In this document: piece after piece, positions 29,901 to 39,451 of the stretch
Position numbering within the stretch: the stretch's first letter is position 1
Layout of the letters: every line of letters begins with the position of its first letter
Source of the DNA: Candidatus Manganitrophus sp.
Lineage (GTDB): Bacteria; Nitrospirota; Nitrospiria; SBBL01; Manganitrophaceae
Length of the DNA stretch: 64,000 nt
Reading direction: 5' to 3'
NCBI GenBank assembly: GCA_028865235.1
Contig: CP114561.1
Coordinates: 2,376,001-2,440,000, forward strand
Position numbers and translations under genes: made by a program
The notes under the pieces: model-generated
What the model saw: the letters and a program-made list of their open reading frames with translations, nothing else
What the model was told of the DNA's origin: nothing
Databases searched by the model: none

Positions 29901-30182
29901 TATCGGACCACCGATGGAGGGGTTACCTGGTCACCACAGACATCGACAACAACATCGGCTCTTTTTGCCGTCCGTTTCTCGGATGCCAATAATGGATGGG
30001 TGGCCGGGGCAGCGGGAATGGTTTTGTATACACAGAATGGCGGGTCCACCTGGACACGGCAATCACAGGTCGGAACAAATCAGAATCTGAATGGTCTGTA
30101 CTTTGCTCCGGGCGGCTTGGAAGGGTGGGCGGTCGGAAATAACGGGGTTCTCCTTCACACCGCTTCAGGCGGGGTGAACTAA
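26934..30182 (+). CDS. Large lipoprotein with BACON-like repeats and a YCF48-like beta-propeller
   Basis: A 1082-residue protein. Residues 1-16 are a lipoprotein signal with lipobox LTGC. Residues about 35-460 hold four ~100-residue BACON-like Ig repeats, each with FxITxxGxGxxxWS and TxxLxCG. Residues about 465-1080 are repeated units of the YCF48/BNR type, recognised by recurring GWAVGDAGTIL-like motifs (more than ten). YCF48 is a photosystem II assembly factor, but the same propeller is common in secreted bacterial proteins of unknown role. It is probably anchored to a membrane and works in protein or sugar binding outside the cytoplasm. The frame is intact. Confidence 0.85.
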   Translation: MKKLTLLICLIYLTGCNDGSGQKDWIFPSPTPFSPFIQLSTAELAFTGVGCGSNPASQTFEITNAGKGTFTWSTSNVPSWLMLTPSGGTAPTTVTAQIDTTGLSCGEDYSQTVHIEAPDAGNTPVSLTVTVTIPAPTTPPPAIITDTTKVTFTASSCGGIATSGSPSFTITSDGNGSFNWSATASQPWIQFAPTNGTDGATVTVADIDTATLPCGATSSGTITIISTATGVSPQSVTVEVVVPPRPAIITDKLKVTFTASSCGGVATSGSPSFTITSDGNGGFSWSGAGSAAWIQFAPTSGTDGATVTVANVDTADLPCGATSSGTITLTSAEAGNSPQSVTVEVVVPSAANITPSASALGFFATACKGSPDPQPFTIQNNGGSSLGWSAAVTYAGAETGWVSLDITSGTVAAGATSTDITVTVDASTLTCGQAHSATLTLTATSGGSTLSPVQSKTIEVGLSNPVAWKHQNPKPTSYPINDVTFSEEGVAWAVADSGTILRSPPESPDYGNNWIPVVSGTGEDLRAIRFVNSFEGWIVGDGGTILHSSDGGATWEAESSSTTQPLQSVYFLDASHGWAVGDAGTILYRDGGGSWAPIASGRTDQFTHVFMNDATHGWITTNNANDSILWTDDNWTGILPQDRKSARQLYSLFFLPKDPNSPFPDRLEGWAVGAPDLGGNGSILHIYSDTGSEPWTTEMVASGTSSTLLDVFMSTPSLGWAIGGDDNTGAGTILQWNGAAWLPVTFNAGDPSLPSAKYFRGVASNNGNGVAAGLSGMVFTSFNGTEWDNVSGPSMNHLKSVGFALDGVNGWAVGDAGTVLTTSTGGSSWIKQSAGASDFNSLSVVSATDAWAVTSNRQIYHYSSGAWGLNTTLTSSGSLKGVYFANATNGWAVGRVVNGATTRQVYYYNGTTWSPQASACIPAAATMNGVYFLDAGRGWMVGTSGWTARTTDGGASWACTQATPTTTTWNAVHFVSASTGWAVGNSGRIYRTTDGGVTWSPQTSTTTSALFAVRFSDANNGWVAGAAGMVLYTQNGGSTWTRQSQVGTNQNLNGLYFAPGGLEGWAVGNNGVLLHTASGGVN

Positions 30183-30185
30183 GTT

Positions 30186-31855
30186 TTAATATTTGCGCTC
30201 GCCCAGCGGCACCCGGGTGATCGTCACCGGGCGATAATCGAGCCGGGGGCCGGCCTCTGATCGATAAGCCAGCGTATGTTTCAGCCAGTTCACATCGTCC
30301 CGTTTGGGGAAGTCGGGGCGGGCGTGCGCGCCGCGCGATTCTTCCCGAACGGCCGCTCCTTCGGCGATGCACTCCGCCAGATCCATAATCGAAAAAATCT
30401 GCAGCGCGTCAATTAATTCAAGATTAAAGGTCTTGCCTCGATCGTGGAGGGCGATCTTTTCCAGCCTCGGCCGGATCTCCGCCAGCTTCCGTTTCCCCTC
30501 CTCCATCCGCTCGCGTGTTCTCAGAATGCCGAAATGGTCCGCCATCACCTTCCCGATCTCTTCCCGGAGCAACCCGGCCCGCTCCCCCTCTTTCCGGGAG
30601 AGGATCGCTCCGATCCGCTCCCGCTCCTGCTGAAGCACCCGGCCTGAAGAGGGGGCCGGTTGCGTCTGCTCCGCGTATTCGGCGGCGCGGGTCCCGGCCC
30701 GCCGGCCGTAGACGATCGTCTCCATCAGCGCGTTTCCGCCGAGCCGGTTGGCGCCATGGACCGAGACGGAGGCGCACTCCCCGGCGGCAAAGAGACCGCG
30801 AATCGGGGTTGCGCCGTGGATGTCGGTCAAGATCCCTCCCATCGAGTAGTGAACCCCGGGGGTCACCGGAATGGGGGCTTCGATCGGATCGACCCCGACA
30901 TAGGTGATCGAGAGCTCCCAGATCTGCGGGAGCTTCTCCAAGATCTTCGCCTTGCCGAGATGCCGCAGATCGAGCATCACGCAGCCGTCGACGCCGCGGC
31001 CTTCCAGGATTTCCTGGTACTCGGCGCGGGAGACGACGTCCCGGCTCGCCAGCTCCATCATCTTCGGCGCATACTTTTCCATGAACCGCTCGCCGCGGGC
31101 GTTGAAGAGATAGCCTCCCTCGCCGCGCGCCCCTTCGGTGATCAGAATGCCGGTCTCTTTCAAGGTCGTCGGATGGAACTGAACGAATTCCATATCCTGC
31201 AGGGGGACCCCGGCGCGATAAGCGAGCGCCATGCCGTCGCCGGTGTTGATCAGACCATTGGTGGAGATCAGATAGACCCGCCCATATCCTCCGGTCGCGA
31301 GGACCACCGCCTTGGCGCGAATTTCGGTCAACTCGCCGTTGAAGATGTTCAGCGCGACGACGCCGCGGCAGACCCCTTCTTCTACGATGAGCGAGGTGAC
31401 ATACCACTCTTCATAAACCTGCGCGGCCCGTTTGACGAGCTGTTCATAAAGAAGGTGGACCAGGGCATGTCCGGTCCGGTCGGCGACGTAGCAGGTGCGG
31501 GGAAAGCCGAGGCCGCCGAAGTTCCGCTGGTCGATCCGACCCTGCGGATCGCGCGAGAAGAGGGCCCCCATCCGCTCCAGCTCCATGATGTCGCCCGGCG
31601 CTTCCCGGCAGAGGATTTCGATGGCATCTTGATCGCCGAGCCAATCGCTCCCTTTCACCGTGTCGTACATGTGCGATTCCCAAGAATCCTCCGGACGGAT
31701 CGCCGCATTGATCCCCCCTCCGCCGCCACCGAGTGGCTCCGGACCGGATGGACTTTCGAGATGACCCCGACATTCAGATGGCCGGGAACGGCGATCGCCG
31801 CGCGCATCCCCGCGAGGCCTGCGCCGACGATGAGAACATCATGCTCCAATGGCAT
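30186..31855 (-). CDS. sdhA: Succinate dehydrogenase/fumarate reductase flavoprotein subunit, one frameshift
   Basis: This subunit oxidises succinate or reduces fumarate using covalent FAD. The N-terminus has the dinucleotide fold [15 protein letters not shown] and the FAD-linking HSVAAEGG. Downstream are the substrate-site VQFHPTT, the [21 protein letters not shown] block and the C-terminal domain ending in [12 protein letters not shown]. The frame breaks near 31705, where a run of six G (minus strand) should be seven to read [12 protein letters not shown]. No iron-sulfur or membrane-anchor subunit is next to it; gcvPB lies 39 bases upstream. Confidence 0.9.
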
Positions 31856-31894
31856 TGCTTTCTCCTAAAGACGATTGCCTCTCTGCCATACAGT

Positions 31895-33344
31895 TTACTT
31901 CTTTTGGTAATTCACATCGAGCCGCTTCGCCGCTTGGACCTCGTCCATTCTGCCGACCGGACGGGTATGCGGCGCGCCGGTCAAGCGGGTCGGATCGTCG
32001 TCGATCTCTTTCGGATCGACTTCATCGCTTCCGCGAAGGCATCCAGGACCTCGCGCGGCTCGCTCTCTGGGGTCTCGATCATCAAGGCCTCTTCGATGAC
32101 GAGCGGGAAGTTCACGGTCGGCGGGTAGAAACCGTAATCGATCAGCCGTTTGGCGATATCCCAGGCATGGACTCCTTTCTCTCGAAACTTCTTGGCCGAG
32201 AGGACGAACTCGTGCATGCAGGGACGGTTAAACGGAACCGGATACGATCCTTCCAGCTGCTTTCGAAGATAGTTGGCGTTGATGATGGCGTTTCGACTAA
32301 TTGCAGAGAGGCCCGAGGCCCCGAGCCGGCTGATGTAGGTGTAGGCGCGGACCAAGATCCCGAAGTTGCCGTGGAAGCCGTGGATCCGCCCGATCGATTG
32401 GGGGCGACGTTCATCGAGAAAATATTCTTCCCCCTTCTTTTCAATCGTCGGCGAAGGGAGATAGGGGACCAACCGCTCCGCGACGCCGACCGGCCCGGCC
32501 CCCGGCCCGCCGCCGCCGTGGGGAGTGGAGAAGGTCTTGTGGAGGTTGAAGTGGACGACATCGAACCCCATGTCGCCGGGACGGGTCAGGCCCAGGATGG
32601 CGTTGAGGTTGGCGCCGTCGTAGATACATCAAGGCCGCCCGCGTCGTGGACGATCCGGACGATCTTCTCGATCTCCCGTTCGAACAGGCCGAGGGTATTC
32701 GGATTGGTCAACATGAAGGCGGCGGTCTCTTCGTCGACCACCTTGGCAAGATCGTCCACGTCGATCAGCCCGTCGGCATTGGAATGAACCGTCTGGATCG
32801 TGTAGCCGGCAAGGGCGGCGCTGGCGGGATTGGTCCCGTGCGCCGAATCGGGGATGACCACCTTCTTCCGCTGCCGTCCCTGTTGTTGATGGTAGGCGCG
32901 GGTGATCACCATGCCGACCAGCTCTCCCTGCGCCCCCGCCACCGGCTGGAGCGACACCCGCGCCATCCCGGCGATCTCCGCGAGGATCTTTTCAAGATGA
33001 TAGAGCAGCTGCAGCGCCCCTTGAACGGTTTCGATCGGCTGAAGGGGATGAATCTGCGCAAAGCCGGGGAAGCGGGCGACATCTTCGTTGATCTTCGGGT
33101 TGTACTTCATCGTGCAGGAGCCGAGCGGGTAGAAGCCGGTGTCGACGCCGTAGTTCTCGTGCGAGAGACGGGTGTAGTGGCGCATCAGCTCGTTTTCACT
33201 CACCTCCGGCAGCGGCAGCGGGATCTGGCGCTGAAATTTTTTCGGCAGCACCTGGTCGATCGAAAACCCCTGAAGCGCCTCTGTCGGGAAGGTCGCTCCA
33301 CGACGGCCCGGGACACTCTTTTCAAAAATAAGCTTTTCTGGCAC
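31895..33344 (-). CDS. gcvPB: Glycine dehydrogenase (decarboxylating) subunit 2, frameshifted
   Basis: The PLP-bearing half of the split P-protein of the glycine cleavage system. Key features are [32 protein letters not shown] and the PLP-lysine motif [17 protein letters not shown]. Frame changes occur near 32625 (within the conserved YDGANLNAI region) and near 32010. The correct C-terminus, [19 protein letters not shown] then NYQKK, runs to the stop at 31895. The combined length of about 483 residues is normal. Confidence 0.92.
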
Positions 33345-33368
33345 TCGTTCCTCCTTAATAATTATCTT

Positions 33369-33893
33369 TTAAATCCAGCCCCGTTTCTTCGCCCGCCTGT
33401 ACGCCAATTCCAGCGCTACGATGCTTTTTGCATCATGGATGGTTTGGTCTTCAATCCGATTCATCGCTTCTTCAAACGGCATCTCGATCACCTGCAGCAC
33501 TTCATCTTCCCCAAGCTGCTGGCCGCTGAAGACGAGCTCCGTTCCGAGAAAGAGATGGATCTGCTCGTCGCAGAAGCCGGGGGCGGTGAAGATCGTCGTC
33601 AGCTTCTCCAGCTTGCCGACTTTGTAGCCGACCTCCTCCTCGACCTCTCGTTCCGCGCACGACTCGGGGGCCTCTCCCGGCGAGAGTTTCCCGGCCGGAA
33701 CCTCGTAGATAAACCCTCCGGCGGCATGGCGGTATTGGTAGATCAGAACGACTTTGCCGTCTTCTTTCAGCGGAACAACCGCCGAGGCCCCCGGATGCCG
33801 GACCACTTCCAGCTCAAAGGTCTTGCCGTTCGGCAAGGCGGCCGACTCGACGAAGAGATGGACAATTTTCCCCCGATAAATTTCGCGCGTCAT
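33369..33893 (-). CDS. Nudix hydrolase, ADP-ribose pyrophosphatase type
   Basis: A 174-residue Nudix enzyme that would split ADP-ribose or similar nucleotide sugars into AMP and a phosphate. The Nudix box is complete: G, five residues, E, seven residues, then REVEEEVG. The upstream IYQYRHAAGGFIYEVPAGKLSPGE and downstream TTIFTAPGFCDEQIHLF fit the NudF/ADPRase subgroup. It lies between gcvPB and the M28 peptidase on the same strand, with short gaps, so it is probably part of the gcv operon. Confidence 0.9.
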   Translation of the reverse strand: MTREIYRGKIVHLFVESAALPNGKTFELEVVRHPGASAVVPLKEDGKVVLIYQYRHAAGGFIYEVPAGKLSPGEAPESCAEREVEEEVGYKVGKLEKLTTIFTAPGFCDEQIHLFLGTELVFSGQQLGEDEVLQVIEMPFEEAMNRIEDQTIHDAKSIVALELAYRRAKKRGWI

Positions 33894-33909
33894 CGTCCGA
33901 TTTTCCGCC

Positions 33910-34847
33910 TCATGATTTCGCTTCTACTAGATTGAGCTCGGCAAGATCGATCACGGCGGCCGCCAGCGACCGCGCGACGCGGGTCATAAAGGTAAGATCG
34001 AGCGTCTTCAATTGATCGCTCTTCTTGTGGTAATTCGGATTCCGAAAATCGGCGGTGTCTGTCAGCATCACTGCGCGGTAGCCGCGATCCCAGAACGGCA
34101 CATGGTCCGAGCGCCGGGTGTCGGGAAGGGCTTCTCCCTTGCCGGGGACCAACAGACTGACGCAGGGAAGCTCGGGGCAGTAGGTCGCGACGGCCACTTC
34201 ATACGCCTTCTGAATCGGCTCCGCGGCGGCATTGCCGACCAGGCCGATGAAATCGCCTTGGCTCGGCAGCTTCATCGGCAGGCCGGCCGGCGCCGTCTGC
34301 GAGCCGGGACGCGCATCGGTGTAGCCGACGCATTCGAGAATCATCGCCCCCCAGAGGGGGACCTTATTTCGGCGAACCTGCCGCGCGTAGTGATCGCTTC
34401 CCAAAAGCCCTCTTCCTCCAAGGAGAAGGCGACGAATTGCGGCGTCAGCTTCCCGCGCAACGGCGCGAGAATCCGGGCCATTTCCAACATCACCGCCAAG
34501 CCGCTGGCGTTGTCATCGGCGCCGGGAGACTCCGCAACCGTATCGTAATGGGCGCCGATCACCAGAATCTTCTTCCCGGACCGGCCCCCGCTTTCCCGGC
34601 CGATTAAATTGACGAACCGCTCGTTGTGCTCCCCCTCGATCGTTTCTTCGAGGAGGTCGAGGCCGAACGATTTCATCTGCCCTGCGATATACGCTCCGCC
34701 GGCCCGCAGCCCTTCCGGGGCGGTCACGGGGTGCCGGACGCCGACCAACGATTCGAGGTGGCCGAGGAGCTGCTCCTCGCTGATCTGAGCGATATGGGAG
34801 GCGATGAATGCCTTCCGATCTGAAGGGACAGGGGTGCGCTCCAACAT
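33910..34847 (-). CDS. M28-family zinc aminopeptidase, one frameshift
   Basis: A ~312-residue metallopeptidase. The metal ligands are visible as GAHYDT (His, Asp), GADDNASG (bridging Asp) and SLEEEG (catalytic and metal Glu), then a SDHVPFWD block and a final NYHKKSDQ His. The frame breaks near 34400, where one missing base separates EEEG from GSDHYARQ. No signal peptide is seen, so it may act in the cytoplasm. GTG 34856 would overlap the gcvPA stop; ATG 34847 is chosen. Confidence 0.85.
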
Positions 34848-34852
34848 CGTTA

Positions 34853-36196
34853 TCACACGTTAAAAGAGTTAAACTGCTCGACCAAACGCTCAATATCTTC
34901 CGGGCGGTGCTTTTCTGTGACGCAGATCAGCAGGTGATTTTTCAGCTCGCGATAGTAAGCGCCGAGGTCAATTCCGGCCAGAATGTCGGCGCGGCGTGCT
35001 TTCTTGAGAATGCGCGAGGCCGGGACCGGAAGCTGGACGACGAACTCCTTGAAGAAAGGGGCGGTGAAGGGCGCACTGAATCCGGGAATCGCGGTAATTT
35101 TCTCTTGCGCCGCGTGCGATTTGGCCAGACAGAGCATCGCTACCTCACGAAGGCCCTCCTTCCCGACGGTGGCGAGATAAACCGCCGTTGCCAGAGCGTT
35201 GAGCGCCTGATTGGTGCAGATATTCGACGTGGCCCTCTCCCGGCGGATATGCTGCTCGCGGGTCTGAAGGGTGAGGCAGAAGCCGGGCCGCCCCAGTCCG
35301 TCGGTGGTGGCGCCGACCACCCGCCCCGGCATCTGGCGGATGAAATCGCGCCGGGTGGAGAAGAAGCCGACGTAGGGGCCGCCGTAGCTGATGGCGTTTC
35401 CGAGCGACTGTCCCTCGCCGACGGCGATGTCGGCGTTGAATTCACCGGGGGATTTCAGAATGCCGAGGGAGATCGGATCGACCGCCATCACCAGAAGCGC
35501 GCCGCGCGCATGGGCGAGCCGTTCGATCTCTTCGACCTCTTCCAACTGTCCGAAGAAATTCGGGTATTGAATCAGGACGGCGGCGGTCTGATCGTCGATC
35601 AGCTCGCCGAGCCTTTCGATCGATGTCGATCCGGCATGAAAGGGGGATTCCTTGATCCGGGCCGCCGGAAGTCCGGAGAGGTAGGTCTTCACGACCTGCC
35701 GATAGTGGGGATGAACGGTCCGAGCGAGGATGACCTTGCTCCGCTTGGTGACCCGCATCGCCATCAAGGCCCCCTCGGCCAGCGCCGAGGCGCCGTCATA
35801 AACCGATGCGTTGGAGACCTCCATCCCGGTCAGCTGGCAGATCATCGTCTGGTATTCATAGATCGTCTGGAGAAGTCCCTGGCTCATTTCAGCCTGATAG
35901 GGGGTGTAAGAGGTGTAGAACTCCGATTTGGAGAGGACATGCCCCACGGTGCTCGGAACGAAGTGATCGTAACTCCCCCCGCCGAGAAAAGAGAGGGCGG
36001 TGGTGGTGTCGAGATTTTTTCGGCTGATCTCCCAGAGCTCCCGCCGCAGCTCCATCTGCGAGAGGGGAGGGGGAAGCGCGAGGGGCCGGTTCAGTCGCAG
36101 GCCGGCGGGAATCTCCAAGAGTTGATCGAAGGAGGAGACGCCGATCGCCTCCAGCATCGCCGTTTCTTCCGCCGCCGTTTTGGGAATGTATTCCAT
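34853..36196 (-). CDS. gcvPA: Glycine dehydrogenase (decarboxylating) subunit 1
   Basis: The N-terminal half of the split P-protein, which with GcvPB decarboxylates glycine and loads the aminomethyl group on GcvH. The 447-residue protein starts MEYIPKTAAEETAMLEAIGV and has FLGGGSYDHFVPSTV, SFYTSYTPYQAEMSQG-like and GGPYVGFFSTRRDFIRQMPGR stretches in the usual order. It begins 18 bases after gcvT and its stop is near the M28 start. The frame is intact. Confidence 0.95.
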   Translation of the reverse strand: MEYIPKTAAEETAMLEAIGVSSFDQLLEIPAGLRLNRPLALPPPLSQMELRRELWEISRKNLDTTTALSFLGGGSYDHFVPSTVGHVLSKSEFYTSYTPYQAEMSQGLLQTIYEYQTMICQLTGMEVSNASVYDGASALAEGALMAMRVTKRSKVILARTVHPHYRQVVKTYLSGLPAARIKESPFHAGSTSIERLGELIDDQTAAVLIQYPNFFGQLEEVEEIERLAHARGALLVMAVDPISLGILKSPGEFNADIAVGEGQSLGNAISYGGPYVGFFSTRRDFIRQMPGRVVGATTDGLGRPGFCLTLQTREQHIRRERATSNICTNQALNALATAVYLATVGKEGLREVAMLCLAKSHAAQEKITAIPGFSAPFTAPFFKEFVVQLPVPASRILKKARRADILAGIDLGAYYRELKNHLLICVTEKHRPEDIERLVEQFNSFNV

Positions 36197-36214
36197 GAAA
36201 CCTCCGTCCGTCTT

Positions 36215-37309
36215 TTATTTCTTCTTTTTATAAAAAGGCCGTTTGACAATGATCGCCGGGGTCGCGTTTCCGCGAATGTCGATCAAGATCTCGCTCCCGA
36301 GATCGCTGTAGCGGGGATCGACATAACCCATGCCGATTCCCTTTCGCAGCGAGGGGGAGAAATTCCCCGAGGCGACTTTGCCGATGATCTTCTGATCGGA
36401 ATAGATCGTGTGTCCCTCCCGGGGGACCCCGCCGGTGAGAAGTTCAAAGCCGATCAGCTTTCGTTGAGCGCCCTTCTCCCGTTGACCGATCAAAGCCTCT
36501 TTTCCGATAAAGTCTTTCTCAAAATCGATGAAGCGCTCCAGATCGGCCTCGATCGGGGTTGTCTTCTCGTCCATGTCATGGCCGTAGAGGGGATATCCCA
36601 TCTCAAGCCGCAAGGTATCCCGCGCGCCGAGCCCGACCGGTTTGATCCGCTCCGCTTTGCCGGCCTCCAGCAGGGCATTCCAGACCGTTTCGGCGGCCTC
36701 CGCCGGGACGACCAGCTCATATCCCTTTTCCCCGGTGTAGCCGGTCCGGGCGATGATTCCTTTGGCGCCGCGCGCCGGGACCAGCTCGGTTTCAATGAAG
36801 TTTCGAAGGGCGATCTCGGTTTTACCGAAAGGAATGATCTGAACCAGCACTTCCCACGATTTAGGGCCCTGGAGCGCCAGCAGCGCCGTCTCCCCGCTGA
36901 CATCCTTCAGGTCGACCCCGCCGGGAAGGTGGCTCGTCATCCACTTGAAATCTTTGTCGAGATTGGCCGCATTGACGATCACAAAAAACTTATCGACCCC
37001 CCGCTTATAGAGGTAGATGTCGTCGAGGATGCCGCCGGTCTCGTTCAAGAGCATCGAATATTGGGCGCTTCCCCGCTGCATTTTGTGGACGGGGCCGGGG
37101 GTCAGCCGTTCCAGATAGGCTTCGGCCCCTTTGCCGGAGAGCTCGAAACGTCCCATATGGCTGATGTCGAAGAGCCCCACTGCCGTCCGAACCGACTGAT
37201 GCTCATCCGTGACGCCGGTATAAGAAAGGGGCATCTGCCACCCGGCAAAGGGGACGATCTTCGCGCCTGACTTTACATGTTTCTCATAGAGAGGAGTTCT
37301 CTTCATCAT
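36215..37309 (-). CDS. gcvT: Glycine cleavage system aminomethyltransferase (T-protein)
   Basis: GcvT transfers the methylene group from aminomethylated GcvH to tetrahydrofolate. The 364-residue protein starts MKRTPLYEKHVKSGAKIVPFAGW, has the folate-site YSMLLNETGGILDD, and ends in the barrel IVKRPFYKKKK. Two ATG codons (37309 and 37306) are adjacent. It heads a minus-strand run gcvT-gcvPA-M28-Nudix-gcvPB. No gcvH or lpd is in the window. Confidence 0.95.
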   Translation of the reverse strand: MMKRTPLYEKHVKSGAKIVPFAGWQMPLSYTGVTDEHQSVRTAVGLFDISHMGRFELSGKGAEAYLERLTPGPVHKMQRGSAQYSMLLNETGGILDDIYLYKRGVDKFFVIVNAANLDKDFKWMTSHLPGGVDLKDVSGETALLALQGPKSWEVLVQIIPFGKTEIALRNFIETELVPARGAKGIIARTGYTGEKGYELVVPAEAAETVWNALLEAGKAERIKPVGLGARDTLRLEMGYPLYGHDMDEKTTPIEADLERFIDFEKDFIGKEALIGQREKGAQRKLIGFELLTGGVPREGHTIYSDQKIIGKVASGNFSPSLRKGIGMGYVDPRYSDLGSEILIDIRGNATPAIIVKRPFYKKKK

Positions 37310-37342
37310 CCACCTCGAACGGTTCGGTTGTGTGTGGCGCTC

Positions 37343-38058
37343 TTAGAGGGAAGATCCCGATCCCAAGTAGGCGGACTGAACCCGCGGGTTCAGCAAGAGC
37401 TTCGACGCCGGATCGGATAAGACGATCTGGCCGGTCTCCATCACATAGCCGCGGTCGGCCAATGTCAGCGCCGCGTGCGCGTTCTGCTCTACCAGAAGGA
37501 TCGTCTTCCCCTGCCGACGAATCTCTCTAATCATCTCAAAAATCTTCTCGGCCATCAAGGGGGAGAGGCCGAGAGAGGGCTCATCCAGAAGGAGGAGTTT
37601 GGGCCGCGACATCAGCGCCCGGCCGATCGCCAGCATCTGCTGCTCCCCCCGCTGAGGGTTCCTCCCCGCTGAAATCGACGCTCTTTTAAAATCGGAAAGA
37701 AGGTGAAGATCTGCTCGAGATCTTCCTCGGCCTGCTTCGGGCCGGTTTGGAGGTAGCCCCCCATCTCCAGGTTTTCTAAGACCGAAAGCCTTGGAAAAAT
37801 CCGCCGCCCTTCCGGGACATGACAGATTCCCTTCTCAACAATCCGGTGCGGCGGAAGACCCAAGATCTCCTCCCCGCAAAAAAGAATGCTTCCGGAGCGA
37901 TTCGGTAGGATTCCCGAGATCGTCATCAGTGTGGTCGTCTTTCCGGCGCCGTTCGCGCCGATGAGCGCCACGACCTCGCCCGATGCGACCTCCAGGGAGA
38001 TCCCATTCAAAACCGTCACCGCGCCGTAGGAAGCGCGCAAATCTCTAATTGAGAGCAT
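37343..38058 (-). CDS. livF: Branched-chain amino acid ABC transporter ATPase LivF, one frameshift
   Basis: An ATPase of a LIV-type importer. Walker A is GANGAGKTT, the LivF-typical HVPEGRRIFPRLSVLENL follows, then the ABC signature LSGGEQQMLAIGRAL and Walker B LLLLDEPSLGL. The signature is broken near 37647: a run of six C on the plus strand should be seven. Corrected length is about 239 residues. It pairs with livG upstream; the matching permeases livH and livM are 18 kb away on the same strand. Confidence 0.9.
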
Positions 38059-38157
38059 TCTTTCGAAACAAGGGGGTCGGGTGCCGGGGGCCAGAGGCCG
38101 GGGAAAAGAGACAAAAGGACATAAAAAATATCATTCCAATCGTCTTTGCCCAGGTTT

Positions 38158-38974
38158 TTATCTTTTTTCTCCGTCCCCTGATCTCTGACCCCCGTCCCCC
38201 GTTTTTCCCAGGTAGGCCTCGATGACCTTGGTATTGCCTTGAATCTCCTGCGCCGTTCCTTCGGCAATTTTCACCCCATGGTCGAGGACGAAGATCCGGT
38301 CGGAGATCTTCATCACCATTTTCATGTTGTGCTCAATCAGAAACGGGGTAATTCCCTGATCGCGGATCCGGCCGATCAGGACCATGAGGGCCTCGGTCTC
38401 GCGGGGGTTCATTCCGGCCGCCGGCTCGTCCAAGAGGATCAGGCCCGGCTCCGAGGCCAGCGCCCGGGCGATCTCAAGGCGCCGCTGGTCGCCGTAACAG
38501 AGATGGCGCGCCGTGAGGTCGTGCCGGTCAGCCAGGCCGACAAATTCCAACGATTGAAGCCCCTCCTCGCGGAGCCGCCGTTCTTTCCCTCGAAAGTGCC
38601 GGTTCTGCAAAAGCGCGCCGATAAAAGTGCCGATCAGCGGGGGGCACTTCGCGGATACCGGCCGACCATGACATTCTCGAGAACCGTCATCTCCGAAAAA
38701 AGCCGGATGTTCTGAAAGGTCCGCGCCACCCCGCGACGGGTGATCTCGTGCGGCGGGAGAGACCCGATCGGCTCCCCTCGAAACCGAATCAGGCCGGCGG
38801 TCGGCGGGATCAGGCCGGTAATACAGTTGAAAAAGGTCGTTTTCCCCGCGCCGTTCGGCCCGATGAGACTGGTCACCTTCCCGGCTTCGATCGAAAGCGC
38901 AACCCCTTCGAGCGCCTTCAGCCCGTCGAAGGTTTTGGTCAGCCCCTCTATTTCCAAAAAGCCTGTTGAGACAT
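38158..38974 (-). CDS. livG: Branched-chain amino acid ABC transporter ATPase LivG, frameshifted
   Basis: The second ATPase of a LIV-type importer. Walker A is GPNGAGKTT, then the LivG pattern VARTFQNIRLFSEMTVLENVMVG, the signature LCYGDQRRLEIARAL, Walker B LILLDEPAAGMN and EHNMKMVM. One frame change lies near 38635. The start is uncertain: ATG 38974 (MSQQAF) joins the main frame only if a T5 run is really T6, so it is taken as another short indel. It is divergent from the porin and urea cluster. Confidence 0.88.
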
Positions 38975-39451
38975 GATTCCCGCTCTTTTGGATAACACAT
39001 TTGAGGGAGGAAGTCAAAACGCGAGCACCTTATCACAGCGACCGTTGAAGGGTCAAGAAGAAGAACATTTTGGAGTCGAATCCGTGCGACACGGTCGAGA
39101 CAATGAAGAACGGATTTGTTCGCTTTACGACAAAATCGTCCCGGCAGCTCCCTTTTCGGGAGCACGTTTTATCGGCGTCTTTTTATCACCGCTGTCAAGT
39201 AATTGACACGCGGTTGTAGGCGATCGAGCCCTTTTGGGAAAGTAAGCGCGCTTACAGATTTGATCGGTATAGCAATTGCACCAAGAGAATCATGTACGAC
39301 AAGCGGTTGATTACGAGGATGTAATCTCCGTGCAGGCAAGGTGCCTCATCCCAGCGTGGTGCGTGTGGGTGATGCACTTTTTTTTGCCCAAAATGTAAAG
39401 ACGACCGACCCAACCGATCACCACAACCGACACATGGAGGAAAAAAAGCAA
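38975..39451 (+). promoter_or_regulatory. Divergent regulatory region and structured leader of the porin/urea cluster
   Basis: This 477-base gap has two perfect palindromes that could be operators: TGTCAAGTAATTGACA (39193-39208) and GTAAGCGCGCTTAC (39242-39255). Further on, three hairpins follow in series: GATTAC/GTAATC (39309-39326), AGGCA/TGCCT (39334-39346), and GTGCGT/ATGCAC (39359-39377), the last followed by T8. That order, ending 66 bases before the porin ATG, looks like a transcription attenuator. It fits no riboswitch class I recognise. Confidence 0.5.

Noticed and set aside
39240..39300. Possible sigma54 promoter before the porin
   Set aside because: TTGGTGCAATTGC on the minus strand resembles it, but the GG-to-GC spacing is too short.
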